This document shows, one piece after another, positions 18,674 to 26,353 of a DNA stretch of 64,000 bases. The position numbers and the translations under genes are program-made. Each line of letters starts with the position of its first letter. Position 1 is the first letter of the stretch. The DNA is from Bacillus sp. HNG (lineage in GTDB: Bacteria; Bacillota; Bacilli; Bacillales; Bacillaceae_L). A model generated the notes under the pieces. That model was given only the letters and a program-made list of their open reading frames with translations, did no database searches and was not told where the DNA came from. The DNA lies in contig NZ_QUQV01000002.1 of assembly GCF_003400205.1 (NCBI RefSeq), positions 1-64,000 on the forward strand, written 5' to 3'.

Positions 18674-18868
18674 TTATTCCTTAAGATTTGCTGGATCTGA
18701 AGATGTAAATTCGATTTCTACACTTAAAGGACCTCTAAAGCTCGCAATAGAAAGCGCTTTAAATTTATTTGAAAAATCAACATCTCCAATTGCTGGAAAT
18801 TTCCATTCATTTTATGCACCCAACCTATCCTTTAAATGGATGATTTCCACAGTTAATTGCAAGTTGTT
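18674..18868 (-). pseudogene. Remnant of a sugar phosphate isomerase/epimerase gene
   Basis: The minus strand encodes a C-terminal fragment reading VEIIHLKDRLGA, a TAA stop, then NEWKFPAIGDVDF and SIASFRGPLSVEIEF in the same frame, ending DPANLKE. HLKD followed by a G-D near the barrel end and a VEIEF strand is typical of the xylose-isomerase-like TIM-barrel (IolE/IolH-type) family. The stop probably replaced a Lys codon, and no N-terminal two thirds of the gene remain. It lies between the two oxidoreductase genes in the same direction, so it was probably part of the cluster before decay. Confidence 0.7.
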
Positions 18869-18894
18869 GCAACATGTCAACCCTCCTGACAAAC

Positions 18895-18910
18895 TTGTAA
18901 TTGATTACAA
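18895..18910. promoter_or_regulatory. LacI-family operator, site 1
   Basis: TTGTAATTGATTACAA matches the palindrome TTGTAATCGATTACAA found in front of the LacI gene in this window, differing at one central base. It is upstream of the minus-strand oxidoreductase/importer genes. Confidence 0.7.
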
Positions 18911-18960
18911 TTAACCTGTACAAGCCTAATATTGCCACCAATCGGAAAGTAATAACTGCA

Positions 18961-18978
18961 AATGTAATCCGTTACATT
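18961..18978. promoter_or_regulatory. LacI-family operator, site 2
   Basis: AATGTAATCCGTTACATT shares the TGTAAT-N2-RTTACA core with the other three sites and is almost perfectly palindromic. Confidence 0.7.
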
Positions 18979-19071
18979 TATAGTATAAGATAAACAATAT
19001 TCAGTCAATTGTTTTTAGGTATAAATTATCATTTTTACCAAAACCGGCATACTCCTTAATTCTCACATATT

Positions 19072-20094
19072 TTAAGTGTATGAAACTTGTGAGCCTAATA
19101 TTTTTTCAACAACTCTAAGTGAAGCAATTGCTTGTTCACCTGTAACAGCAGGTTTGACGTCACGAATGATTGAATCGATGAATGCATCAATCACTCCTGT
19201 ATTTGTTTGGTTATCATTCGTCTGTATTGCCCCTAATTCATACTTCTTAATCGAGCCATCCTTCTTTTCTACCAGTAGCGGGGCTTCAGGGTCATGATAG
19301 ATTTTCAAGATTCCTTTTTGACAGTAGATGATCGTCGAATTATCTTCTGAACCGTAATACGTCCACGAAAACGAAGCCGTTCCTAGACGCCCTTTCCTCG
19401 TCTTTAATGCACATACAACATTATCGCAAACCTCAATCGGCAATCGATTTTCATCAACTTTATCCAATGTACCAAAGAAAGAATGAACTTCTTCAATTTC
19501 GTCGTCTAAGAGGTAATGGATTAAATCTATTTTATGAATTCCTAAATCACCGGCAACACCTGAGTGTGAACGTTCTTTTTTAAAAAACCAAGTGGAATTT
19601 GATTTATTTACACCCCAGCTTTCTGGTCCGTGATGACCAAAGGTTGTTTTGAAGGTTAAAACCTCACCTAATTCTTTATTGACTAAAATTTCTTTTGCTT
19701 TTTGGTGAGCTTGGGTAAATCGTTGGTTATGATCAACCATTAATTTTTTTCCAGATTTCCGTTCTGCTTCGAGGATTTCCTCAGCATGCTTTACACTAAT
19801 GGCTAATGGTTTTTCACATAAAACATGCTTTCCACTTAACAATGCATTAGTTGTGTTAATATGGTGGGCATCATTGGATGAACAATCACTAATCGCTATG
19901 ATAGAGGGGTCATTTAACAATTCTTCTACTGTTTCCACAGCTCGCCCACCAAATTCCTTTGCTAGACTCTTAGCTCTTTCTGGATTTCGGTCATAAAAGA
20001 TGATTTCATCAACATGTGGATTTGCCTTATACTCAGGTGCGTGCCTATGTCGTGTTATCGAACCACAACCGATAATGCCTACTTTTATACCCAC
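19072..20094 (-). CDS. Gfo/Idh/MocA-family oxidoreductase (second)
   Basis: The 340-residue protein has the Rossmann motif GIIGCGSITRHRHAPEY, the EKP catalytic motif in VLCEKPLAIS, and AGDLGIHKIDLIHYLL, which carries the active-site Asp and His. It is clearly different in sequence from the 17607-18611 protein, as expected if one oxidises and the other reduces pathway intermediates. The GTG start at 20094 is supported by GGGAGG upstream. It is 48 nt downstream of the LacI gene and is probably co-transcribed with it. Exact substrate unknown. Confidence 0.9.
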   Translation of the reverse strand: MGIKVGIIGCGSITRHRHAPEYKANPHVDEIIFYDRNPERAKSLAKEFGGRAVETVEELLNDPSIIAISDCSSNDAHHINTTNALLSGKHVLCEKPLAISVKHAEEILEAERKSGKKLMVDHNQRFTQAHQKAKEILVNKELGEVLTFKTTFGHHGPESWGVNKSNSTWFFKKERSHSGVAGDLGIHKIDLIHYLLDDEIEEVHSFFGTLDKVDENRLPIEVCDNVVCALKTRKGRLGTASFSWTYYGSEDNSTIIYCQKGILKIYHDPEAPLLVEKKDGSIKKYELGAIQTNDNQTNTGVIDAFIDSIIRDVKPAVTGEQAIASLRVVEKILGSQVSYT

Positions 20095-20142
20095 GTATAA
20101 AAACCTCCCTAGTCATTTAATTTTAAGGTGAGGCAGGATATC

Positions 20143-21132
20143 CTAGCCCATCGTTGATTCACGAATAATTAGTTCATGGTCTAAAACAACACTCTCAACT
20201 TTCTCCCCCTGAATGCTATTAATCAGCATTTCTGCTGCAATGCAGCCCATTTTATACATTGGCTGTGAAATCGTTGTTAATGTTGGATTTGTCATGTTTG
20301 AAAAGCTAATATTATCAAAACCAACGATTGCAACATCATTTGGCACGTGTAAGCCAAATCCATTAATTCCTTTTAGAGCGCCTATAGCCAAAGTGTCAGA
20401 TACTGCAAAGACAGCAGTTGGCTTTTCCTCCGATTGAAACAAAATCCTCATTGCTTGAACGCCATTTTGAAATTCTAGTTCTTTTGAGTGGTAAATCCAT
20501 TCATCTCGGATTGGAATGTTAAACTCCCTTAATGCTCTTTCATATCCATTCCGACGTTGTCGAGCATACAAGAACTTTTCGTCAGAATTAATGAGCGAAA
20601 TTTTTTCATGACCTAATTTGATCAGATGCTTTACAGCCTGATAGGCTGCCAATTCATTATCAATGGTAACGTAAGGGATACTTCCGCCTTCATCATATTC
20701 ACTACAAAGAATTACGGAGTAATTTTCTGCTAATTCATTAAGCTTATGCATATTGACTGTTGGATCCATCGAAATAACTCCATCAGCCAATTTATTCTTA
20801 ACCATATTAAAATAAATATTTTCTCGTTGTGGAATTGAGTCTGTTTCACAAAGAAGTATATTATAGCTATTGGCAATTGCGGTATTTTGAATCCCATTTA
20901 TGATTTCGGTGTAAAATGGATTGGATATACTCGGAAGTAACACTAATAACTGGCGACTTTCAGAGTTTCGAAGATTTCTTCCCAACATACTAGGTTCATA
21001 ATTAAGATCTTTAATTGCATTTTCAACTTTAAGTCTTGTTTTAGGACTAACAGACGTAGCATTATTAAGGACCCTTGAAACCGTTGCAACGGATACACCT
21101 GCTTTTTGAGCTACCTGTTGAATATTCGCCAT
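20143..21132 (-). CDS. LacI-family transcriptional regulator
   Basis: The 329-residue regulator has the LacI helix-turn-helix at residues 3-23 (IQQVAQKAGVSVATVSRVLNN), the hinge helix region, and a periplasmic-binding-like effector domain (LLPSISNPFYTEIINGIQ through AIVGFDNISFSNMTNPTLTTI). It most likely represses the surrounding sugar genes and itself. Four matching palindromes (18895, 18961, 21167, 21286) flank the genes of the cluster, and one lies 35 nt upstream of its own start. The effector is probably the imported substrate or an intermediate. Confidence 0.93.
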   Translation of the reverse strand: MANIQQVAQKAGVSVATVSRVLNNATSVSPKTRLKVENAIKDLNYEPSMLGRNLRNSESRQLLVLLPSISNPFYTEIINGIQNTAIANSYNILLCETDSIPQRENIYFNMVKNKLADGVISMDPTVNMHKLNELAENYSVILCSEYDEGGSIPYVTIDNELAAYQAVKHLIKLGHEKISLINSDEKFLYARQRRNGYERALREFNIPIRDEWIYHSKELEFQNGVQAMRILFQSEEKPTAVFAVSDTLAIGALKGINGFGLHVPNDVAIVGFDNISFSNMTNPTLTTISQPMYKMGCIAAEMLINSIQGEKVESVVLDHELIIRESTMG

Positions 21133-21166
21133 TGTTGGTCCCCACTTTCAATTCTATGATAAATAT

Positions 21167-21182
21167 TTGTAATCGATTACAA
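21167..21182. promoter_or_regulatory. LacI-family operator, site 3 (autoregulatory)
   Basis: TTGTAATCGATTACAA is a perfect 16-nt palindrome, 35 nt upstream of the LacI start codon. Confidence 0.8.
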
Positions 21183-21275
21183 TTATAATTGTAAGTTTTC
21201 TGAATATTTATGTCAAGATGTAACCACTAACCTATAATTCAACAATTTTGAATATTGTTTTTATATATTTTTTGC

Positions 21276-21299
21276 TATAATATAATGTAACGGATTACA
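21276..21299 (+). promoter_or_regulatory. Promoter -10 and LacI operator, site 4
   Basis: TATAAT (21276-21281, or 21281-21286) is followed directly by TGTAACGGATTACA (21286-21299), a fourth copy of the operator. It sits at the expected transcription start of the isomerase/epimerase gene, which fits repression. Confidence 0.7.
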
Positions 21300-21325
21300 A
21301 AACACCATTTTGGGGAGGACACTTT

Positions 21326-22294
21326 ATGAAGTTAGGGGTTTTTACAGTTTTATTCTCTGAAAAAAGTCTTGACGATATGCTGGATCATGTGGCTGCAAAA
21401 GGAATTGAAGGGATAGAATTAGGTACAGGGGGTTATCCGGGTGATGCCCACTGTAAGGTTGATGAATTATTAGATAATGAACAAAAACAAAAGGATTTTA
21501 TGGAGAAAATCTCTAAAAGAGGATTATCAATTAGCGCCTTAAGTTGTCACAGCAACCCTCTTCACCCTCAAAAACACATCGCTTCAGAAGCAGATTCTGT
21601 ATTTTTGAAAACGGTTAAATTAGCAAAACAGCTTGGTGTCCCTGTTGTAAATACATTTTCTGGCTGTCCGGGTGACCATGAAAACGCAAAATATCCAAAC
21701 TGGCCTGTTTCTCCATGGCCAAATGAATATCAAGAAATAGTAAAATGGCAATGGGAAGAAAAAATCATCCCTTATTGGAAGGAAAAAGCAGCCTTCGCTC
21801 AAAAGCATAATGTGAAGATTGGTCTCGAATTACATGGCGGATTTTCCGTACATACACCTGCTACCCTATTACGTTTACGAGAAGCTTGTGGTCCAGCAAT
21901 TGGGGCAAATCTTGACCCAAGTCATATGTGGTGGCAAGGAATTGACCCTGTTGAATCTATTAAAATACTTGGACGTGAAAATGCAATCCACCATTTCCAT
22001 GCAAAGGATACAATCATTGATCAACCGAACACGAATCGAAATGGGCTCACAGATATGACTCCTTATAACGATATGCAAAATCGATCATGGTATTTCCGGA
22101 CAGTTGGATTTGGTCATGATTCTAAAGTTTGGGCTGATATCATTAGTACCCTTCGTCTGTATGGCTATGATTATGTCGTGAGCATCGAACATGAAGACGG
22201 ATTAATGTCCATTGATGAAGGATTTACAAAAGCTATTCAAACGCTTAAACCCGTAATGGTGAAGGAATCTATAGGTGAAATGTGGTGGACGTAA
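21326..22294 (+). CDS. Sugar phosphate isomerase/epimerase (xylose isomerase-like TIM barrel)
   Basis: The 322-residue TIM-barrel protein begins KLGVFTVLFSEKSLDDMLDHVAAKGIEGIELGTGGYPGD and contains the expected metal-binding residues: a Glu in IGLELHGGF, an Asp/His pair in NLDPSHMWWQGID, a His in HHFHAKDT and a Glu in VVSIEHEDG. The family includes IolE dehydratases, epimerases and 3-keto-glycoside lyases/hydratases. It is divergent from the LacI gene and carries an operator at its promoter. With two Gfo/Idh/MocA enzymes it could act in an oxidation-elimination-hydration-reduction route. GGGGAGGA precedes the ATG, and a terminator follows. Confidence 0.9.
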   Translation: MKLGVFTVLFSEKSLDDMLDHVAAKGIEGIELGTGGYPGDAHCKVDELLDNEQKQKDFMEKISKRGLSISALSCHSNPLHPQKHIASEADSVFLKTVKLAKQLGVPVVNTFSGCPGDHENAKYPNWPVSPWPNEYQEIVKWQWEEKIIPYWKEKAAFAQKHNVKIGLELHGGFSVHTPATLLRLREACGPAIGANLDPSHMWWQGIDPVESIKILGRENAIHHFHAKDTIIDQPNTNRNGLTDMTPYNDMQNRSWYFRTVGFGHDSKVWADIISTLRLYGYDYVVSIEHEDGLMSIDEGFTKAIQTLKPVMVKESIGEMWWT

Positions 22295-22301
22295 GTATTG
22301 T

Positions 22302-22335
22302 AAAGGGAGAAGCTAATGGATGCTTCTCCCTTTTT
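22302..22335. terminator. Bidirectional terminator
   Basis: AAAGGGAGAAGC (22302-22313) pairs with GCTTCTCCCTTT (22322-22333). It separates the convergent isomerase and MFS genes. Confidence 0.85.
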
Positions 22336-22336
22336 G

Positions 22337-23581
22337 CTATTCTTGAACCGGCACTGGTGCCCCTGCTTTCACAAGCGCTTTACTTCCCATAAGGAAGAAG
22401 GACAGTGCAACCATGAAGATTCCCGTGCCAATGAGGAGCCATTCGATTTTTACTATATCCGCAATTGGTCCGAAAATTAACATTCCAAGAGGCATCATCG
22501 AGGTGGAAATCATACTGAATACCCCAAAAACCCTTCCTAGAAAGTTTTCCTCAATTTTTTCCTGCAATAATACGGTTGCTGGTGTATTAAAGATTGGCAT
22601 CGCTATACCGCAAATCAGCATAACACCTAAATACAACCAGAAAACCGGCACAATACCTAGGCCAATTGTTGTTAGACCAAATAGGACACTCGCCAATGTC
22701 ATCGTATGAATCTTATTTTTGAAGCCACCCCAAGTGGCAATCACTCCTCCACCGACCATCATCCCGATTGAAAAGGCAATTTCAATGGCCGTTAACCGCC
22801 ACACATCGTCCCCGAAACTCCGCGCAACCTGGAGAGGTGTAAGGAATGCTGCTGGTGCCATAGCCACAAAAAAGATTGCAAAGAAAAGAAAAAATGGCTT
22901 CAAAAATTCACTTTGTTTAATATAGTTTACACCTAACTTAAAATCTTCAAGATAGCTGACATGTTGCTGTTCGTTTGCTTTCGCATGGGAAGGAATCTTA
23001 AGAAAGACAAGCAAGGTCGTAATCGCAATCGCTGCCGTAATAACATCAATAAAGAATATTATTTCTAGTGAAGCTACTGTTAACAATGCTGCACTGACCA
23101 TAGGTGCAATCAGCATAATCACAGCTTGAATGCTACCATTTGCTCCATTTGTTTTCGTTAATTTATCCTGTGGAACAATTTGAGGTAAAATCGCGCCAAC
23201 CGCTGGTGTTTGGATTCCTGTTCCTAGTCCCCGGATCGCTGATATGACAAAAAGGAGCCAAATGGAGTCATATCCCATTAAGAACAAGATGGCTAATATC
23301 AATGTAGAAACAGCAATCATTCCGTCAGCCAGAATGATTAACACTTTACGATTAAATCGGTCAGCCCAAACGCCTGCGAAAGGTGAAAGGAAAAACGTCG
23401 GTAAAAATCCACAGATAATCGAGATGGTCATCATAATACCTGACTGTGTGGTAAGGGTGATATACCACATAATCGCATATTGAACTAATGCCGATCCAAA
23501 CAGAGAAATCGTTTGGCTTCCCAGAAAAAGAATAATATTCTTTTTCCAATGGTTAAAATCTCGTTCATTTGTTGTATTCAT
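22337..23581 (-). CDS. MFS transporter (MefA/NorA-like efflux type)
   Basis: The product is about 414 residues with 12 membrane helices. The motif A-like loop GVWADRFNRKVLI lies after the second helix, and PAVGAILPQIVP follows the fourth, a pattern common in macrolide-efflux-type and related exporters. The ATG at 23581 has GGGAGAGA upstream; a longer frame from 23635 would add 18 residues that overlap a hairpin and may be a leader peptide. The substrate is unknown. It is convergent with the isomerase gene and shares its terminator. Confidence 0.85.
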   Translation of the reverse strand: MNTTNERDFNHWKKNIILFLGSQTISLFGSALVQYAIMWYITLTTQSGIMMTISIICGFLPTFFLSPFAGVWADRFNRKVLIILADGMIAVSTLILAILFLMGYDSIWLLFVISAIRGLGTGIQTPAVGAILPQIVPQDKLTKTNGANGSIQAVIMLIAPMVSAALLTVASLEIIFFIDVITAAIAITTLLVFLKIPSHAKANEQQHVSYLEDFKLGVNYIKQSEFLKPFFLFFAIFFVAMAPAAFLTPLQVARSFGDDVWRLTAIEIAFSIGMMVGGGVIATWGGFKNKIHTMTLASVLFGLTTIGLGIVPVFWLYLGVMLICGIAMPIFNTPATVLLQEKIEENFLGRVFGVFSMISTSMMPLGMLIFGPIADIVKIEWLLIGTGIFMVALSFFLMGSKALVKAGAPVPVQE

Positions 23582-23602
23582 ACATTCTCTCCCATCACAA
23601 AT

Positions 23603-23635
23603 TAAGGAACTCCAAACATGAGTTCCCTTTATCAT
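23603..23635 (-). promoter_or_regulatory. Leader hairpin and possible leader peptide upstream of the MFS gene
   Basis: GGAACTC (23606-23612) pairs with GAGTTCC (23620-23626) within the 5' leader. An in-frame ATG at 23635 would translate through the hairpin into the transporter. Ribosome-dependent attenuation is known for some efflux genes, but here it is only a possibility. Confidence 0.35.
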
Positions 23636-23677
23636 GAATAACTATATCCTATTTCAATGCCATTTTCCATATAAATT

Positions 23678-24202
23678 TTACTTTATGTATTTCATTGGAA
23701 TTGGAAACATATTTAATAAAAATATAATCCAAATAATAGATAAGCCCCACGCAATCAGGGGTTGTTTCTGATGAAGTCTAAGCATCGGAAACATAACGAG
23801 ATTAAAAAGAAACGACCAATGGATCGTCCAACCATGGTGGTGTTTGATGAGGTGCAAATATTTCAAATTGATGTATTCCACTATAACGTATATAGACACC
23901 CACAGGCCAATCCAGAGTACCTTATTCCATCTTTTTTCAGGAAAGTGCCCTAGATAGATGAGAGTTGTTGCGGGATAAGCCACAAACATAATTAATAAAG
24001 TAATAAATGTATGATTGCTGAGAATGTCTTTTGCAAATATCGTTTCCTGATACGTCCAAATCCAGTAATCATGGTAAAATACGTTTTTTAAAAGATCCCC
24101 TATTAAAAAGAACAAAATAGTTGGGTAATATTCACGCCACCTTCTCCAATCGCCCCATTTTACCGCGGCCAAAAGGAATAAGGCATTATAGATTAGGTGC
24201 AT
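23678..24202 (-). CDS. CBO0543-family membrane protein
   Basis: The 174-residue protein has about five membrane helices with many Trp and Tyr residues, including the typical WGDWRRWREYYPTILFFLIGDLLKN start and HHGWTIHWSFLFN near residue 122. I recognise this as the CBO0543 family of Bacillus and Clostridium membrane proteins, whose function is unknown. AGGAGTG precedes the ATG. It stands alone, upstream of the MFS gene with 96 nt to the longest MFS frame's end, and no shared promoter is evident. Confidence 0.8.
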   Translation of the reverse strand: MHLIYNALFLLAAVKWGDWRRWREYYPTILFFLIGDLLKNVFYHDYWIWTYQETIFAKDILSNHTFITLLIMFVAYPATTLIYLGHFPEKRWNKVLWIGLWVSIYVIVEYINLKYLHLIKHHHGWTIHWSFLFNLVMFPMLRLHQKQPLIAWGLSIIWIIFLLNMFPIPMKYIK

Positions 24203-24260
24203 TGGTTACACTCCTGAACAAGTAGTACTTTTATAATACCCAGATATTTACAATAAAATA

Positions 24261-24286
24261 AGACGAATCTAATATTTGATTCGTCT
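24261..24286 (-). terminator. Terminator of the aminotransferase gene
   Basis: AGACGAATC (24261-24269) pairs with GATTCGTCT (24278-24286). It is followed on the minus strand by TATTTTATTG. Confidence 0.7.
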
Positions 24287-24346
24287 GTTTTATGTAAAAA
24301 ATGAAAGGTATCTTCCAAGCAATGTACCCAAAGTTAGGTCGTAATT

Positions 24347-25513
24347 CTAATTTAATAACGGGATATCTTTTAATCGTTTGACAACATTTTTAAGAGTCTC
24401 TTCATTTTGAACAAGACCAATTCGTACATAGCCCTCTCCACTCGGACCAAAGGCATTACCTGGAGTTACCACAATTCCCGCTTCATCAATTAAGCGATAC
24501 GTAAATTCAGTGGATGTAAAGCCCCTTGGAACCTTTGCCCAGATAAACATCGATGCTTTTGGAGATTCCACTTGCCAGCCCACATCAGCTAGCCCATTCA
24601 CTAACAGGTCACGTCGTTTTTTATACGTTTCTCTCAAGTTTTCACTGAAGCTTGAGGTGTCCCTTAATGCAGCAATTGCAGCTTTTTGTATGGGCAAAAA
24701 TACACCATAGTCGAGATTTGATTTGAGTCGGTTTATGGCAGCAATGATATCAGGATTACCCACCATATATCCAATCCGACACCCTGCCATATTAAAGCTT
24801 TTTGAAAGAGAGTTGAATTCAACCCCAACTTCCTTTGCACCTTCTATCGATAAAAAGCTAATCGGTTTTTCCTCAAAGTACAACTCCGAATAGGCAAAAT
24901 CATGAAGGACCACAATCTGATATTTTTTCGCAAACTGGATAACTTTTTCGAAAAAGCTTTGTGTTGCAAGTGCTGGCACAGGGTTACCAGGGAAGTTTAA
25001 AATCATCATTTTTGCCTTTTGACAAATATCCTCAGGAATGGCATCCAAATCCGGTAAAAACTGATTTTCCTCTTTCAATGGCATGCCATATGGCTTGGCA
25101 CCGGCTAATGCAATACCAGCTGCATATGCTGTATAGCCAGGATCTGGAACAAGAACCAAGTCCCCTGGGTTGGCAAATGCCATTGGAAAGTGAACAAGTC
25201 CATCCTGAGAGCCCATAACCATTAATACTTCACTTTCCTTTTTAACAGGAACAACAAATCTTCTTTTGTAGTAATCAGAAATGGCATCATGCAATTCATC
25301 TATTCCAGTTAATGAATACCCATATAATGAAGGGTTTTGAACATGAGTAGCCAATGCCTCAATGACATAAGGAGGTGGCGGCAAATCCGGACTGCCCACG
25401 CTTAAGTCAATAATATCTTGTCCCTCACGCATTTTTTGCTTTTTATAGTTTGCTAGTTCGGTAAAAACCGATTCCCCAAACTCGTTCATTTTCTGTGAGA
25501 GTGTGATTTTCAA
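24347..25513 (-). CDS. PLP-dependent aminotransferase, class I/II
   Basis: This is an aspartate-aminotransferase-fold (type I) enzyme of about 388 residues. Visible landmarks are DLSVGSPDLPPPPYV, YGYSLTGIDELHDAI, NFPGNPVPALA (the Asn that contacts PLP), HDFAYSELYF, and the Schiff-base Lys in SLSKSFNMAGCRIGY. The overall pattern is close to the DapL/AlaT-like group of Bacillus aminotransferases, so the amino donor may be glutamate, but the acceptor cannot be assigned. TTG at 25513 is preferred (GAGGTG 6 nt upstream); a GTG at 25522 overlaps that site. It lies 43 nt downstream of the deaminase gene. Confidence 0.88.
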   Translation of the reverse strand: MKITLSQKMNEFGESVFTELANYKKQKMREGQDIIDLSVGSPDLPPPPYVIEALATHVQNPSLYGYSLTGIDELHDAISDYYKRRFVVPVKKESEVLMVMGSQDGLVHFPMAFANPGDLVLVPDPGYTAYAAGIALAGAKPYGMPLKEENQFLPDLDAIPEDICQKAKMMILNFPGNPVPALATQSFFEKVIQFAKKYQIVVLHDFAYSELYFEEKPISFLSIEGAKEVGVEFNSLSKSFNMAGCRIGYMVGNPDIIAAINRLKSNLDYGVFLPIQKAAIAALRDTSSFSENLRETYKKRRDLLVNGLADVGWQVESPKASMFIWAKVPRGFTSTEFTYRLIDEAGIVVTPGNAFGPSGEGYVRIGLVQNEETLKNVVKRLKDIPLLN

Positions 25514-25556
25514 TGCTGTCACCTCATTTGTTCGAATTACTACTATTATAACAAGA

Positions 25557-26207
25557 TTATGAAAGTTTAGGTGAAACCTTCACCGATGAAAGCATCATCT
25601 CGTAAACTTCTTCCATTTGTAGATTCTGATAATCTTTCAATCGATCTTCTTTCCACCATTCACTTGCTAACGCCACCGCTGTTGGGTAGTCGTCTTTCAT
25701 TTTTTCAATCACAGCTAGTCCCTTTTCATAACCCATTTTCAGGTCAAAATAGACATTTAATAATATAGATAGATCCTCTAAAAATGGAATCGGCCCCTCG
25801 ACTTGAATTCGTTTCCGACTCAAATATGGGGTTGTCCCCAGCAAATTTGTACTTCCTCCATATTTATCCTTTGCAGCATAAGCAAGATTTTTAATCCCAC
25901 TCATGTATAACGCACCAAAGCAAAGTGGGCATGGTTCCATTGTGGTATAGAGTGTATAATGATTTACTTTGGTATGGACACGATTATCAATTTTTAGCAA
26001 TGCATTGATTTCAGCATGGGCAAGCTCATTATGAAAAACCACGGAATCTGACAACTCACCAAATACCGCACTTTTCCCCCTTGCAACAATTTCACCATCG
26101 CCATTTACAACAACCGCACCGATTGGGCGTGATCCCTCCTGAAAGGACCTCCAAGCCTCTTGGAAGCAGTGGCGCCAGATATCATGTTTCGAACTTGCGA
26201 ATTCCAT
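25557..26207 (-). CDS. Nucleoside/cytidine deaminase-family protein with C-terminal extension
   Basis: The 216-residue protein carries the zinc deaminase motifs HAEINAL (residues about 63-69) and PCPLCFGAL (about 92-100), giving His and two Cys ligands and the proton-shuttling Glu. These place it in the CMP/dCMP, guanine and tRNA-adenosine deaminase superfamily. It is longer than guanine deaminase (about 155 residues), with an extra helical C-terminal region of some 60 residues that I cannot assign. Its substrate is therefore open. It is upstream of the aminotransferase in the same direction and could be in one operon. Confidence 0.85.
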   Translation of the reverse strand: MEFASSKHDIWRHCFQEAWRSFQEGSRPIGAVVVNGDGEIVARGKSAVFGELSDSVVFHNELAHAEINALLKIDNRVHTKVNHYTLYTTMEPCPLCFGALYMSGIKNLAYAAKDKYGGSTNLLGTTPYLSRKRIQVEGPIPFLEDLSILLNVYFDLKMGYEKGLAVIEKMKDDYPTAVALASEWWKEDRLKDYQNLQMEEVYEMMLSSVKVSPKLS

Positions 26208-26353
26208 ATTTTAAACCTCTTTTCTAGAACTGTTAAGATTATACTAATTGTAAAGTAATGGGAATATTTTTAGCAATATAAATTCAAATAGAGACTGCCA
26301 TATTGATAATTGATATAATCATTACAACATCACTCATGAAAAGAGGACTTCAT

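Larger units (their letters stand above)
18869..19071. other. Spacer between the isomerase remnant and the second oxidoreductase gene
   Basis: It contains no gene. It holds two LacI-type operators (18895-18910 and 18961-18978) and an AT-rich stretch that could carry a minus-strand promoter for the 17607-18611 gene and the importer genes. Confidence 0.5.

Noticed and set aside
18749-18764. cre-like sequence around AAAGCGCTTT
   Set aside because: It has a mismatch at a key position and falls inside the decayed isomerase coding sequence (Phe-Lys-Ala-Leu-Ser), so a regulatory role is not supported.
18564-18914. A 116-codon plus-strand open frame
   Set aside because: It lies antisense to the oxidoreductase start and to the isomerase remnant; it has no ribosome binding site and its composition follows from the minus-strand coding.
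22365-22380. cre-like AAGCGCTTTAC
   Set aside because: It is inside the C-terminal coding region of the MFS gene, far from its promoter.
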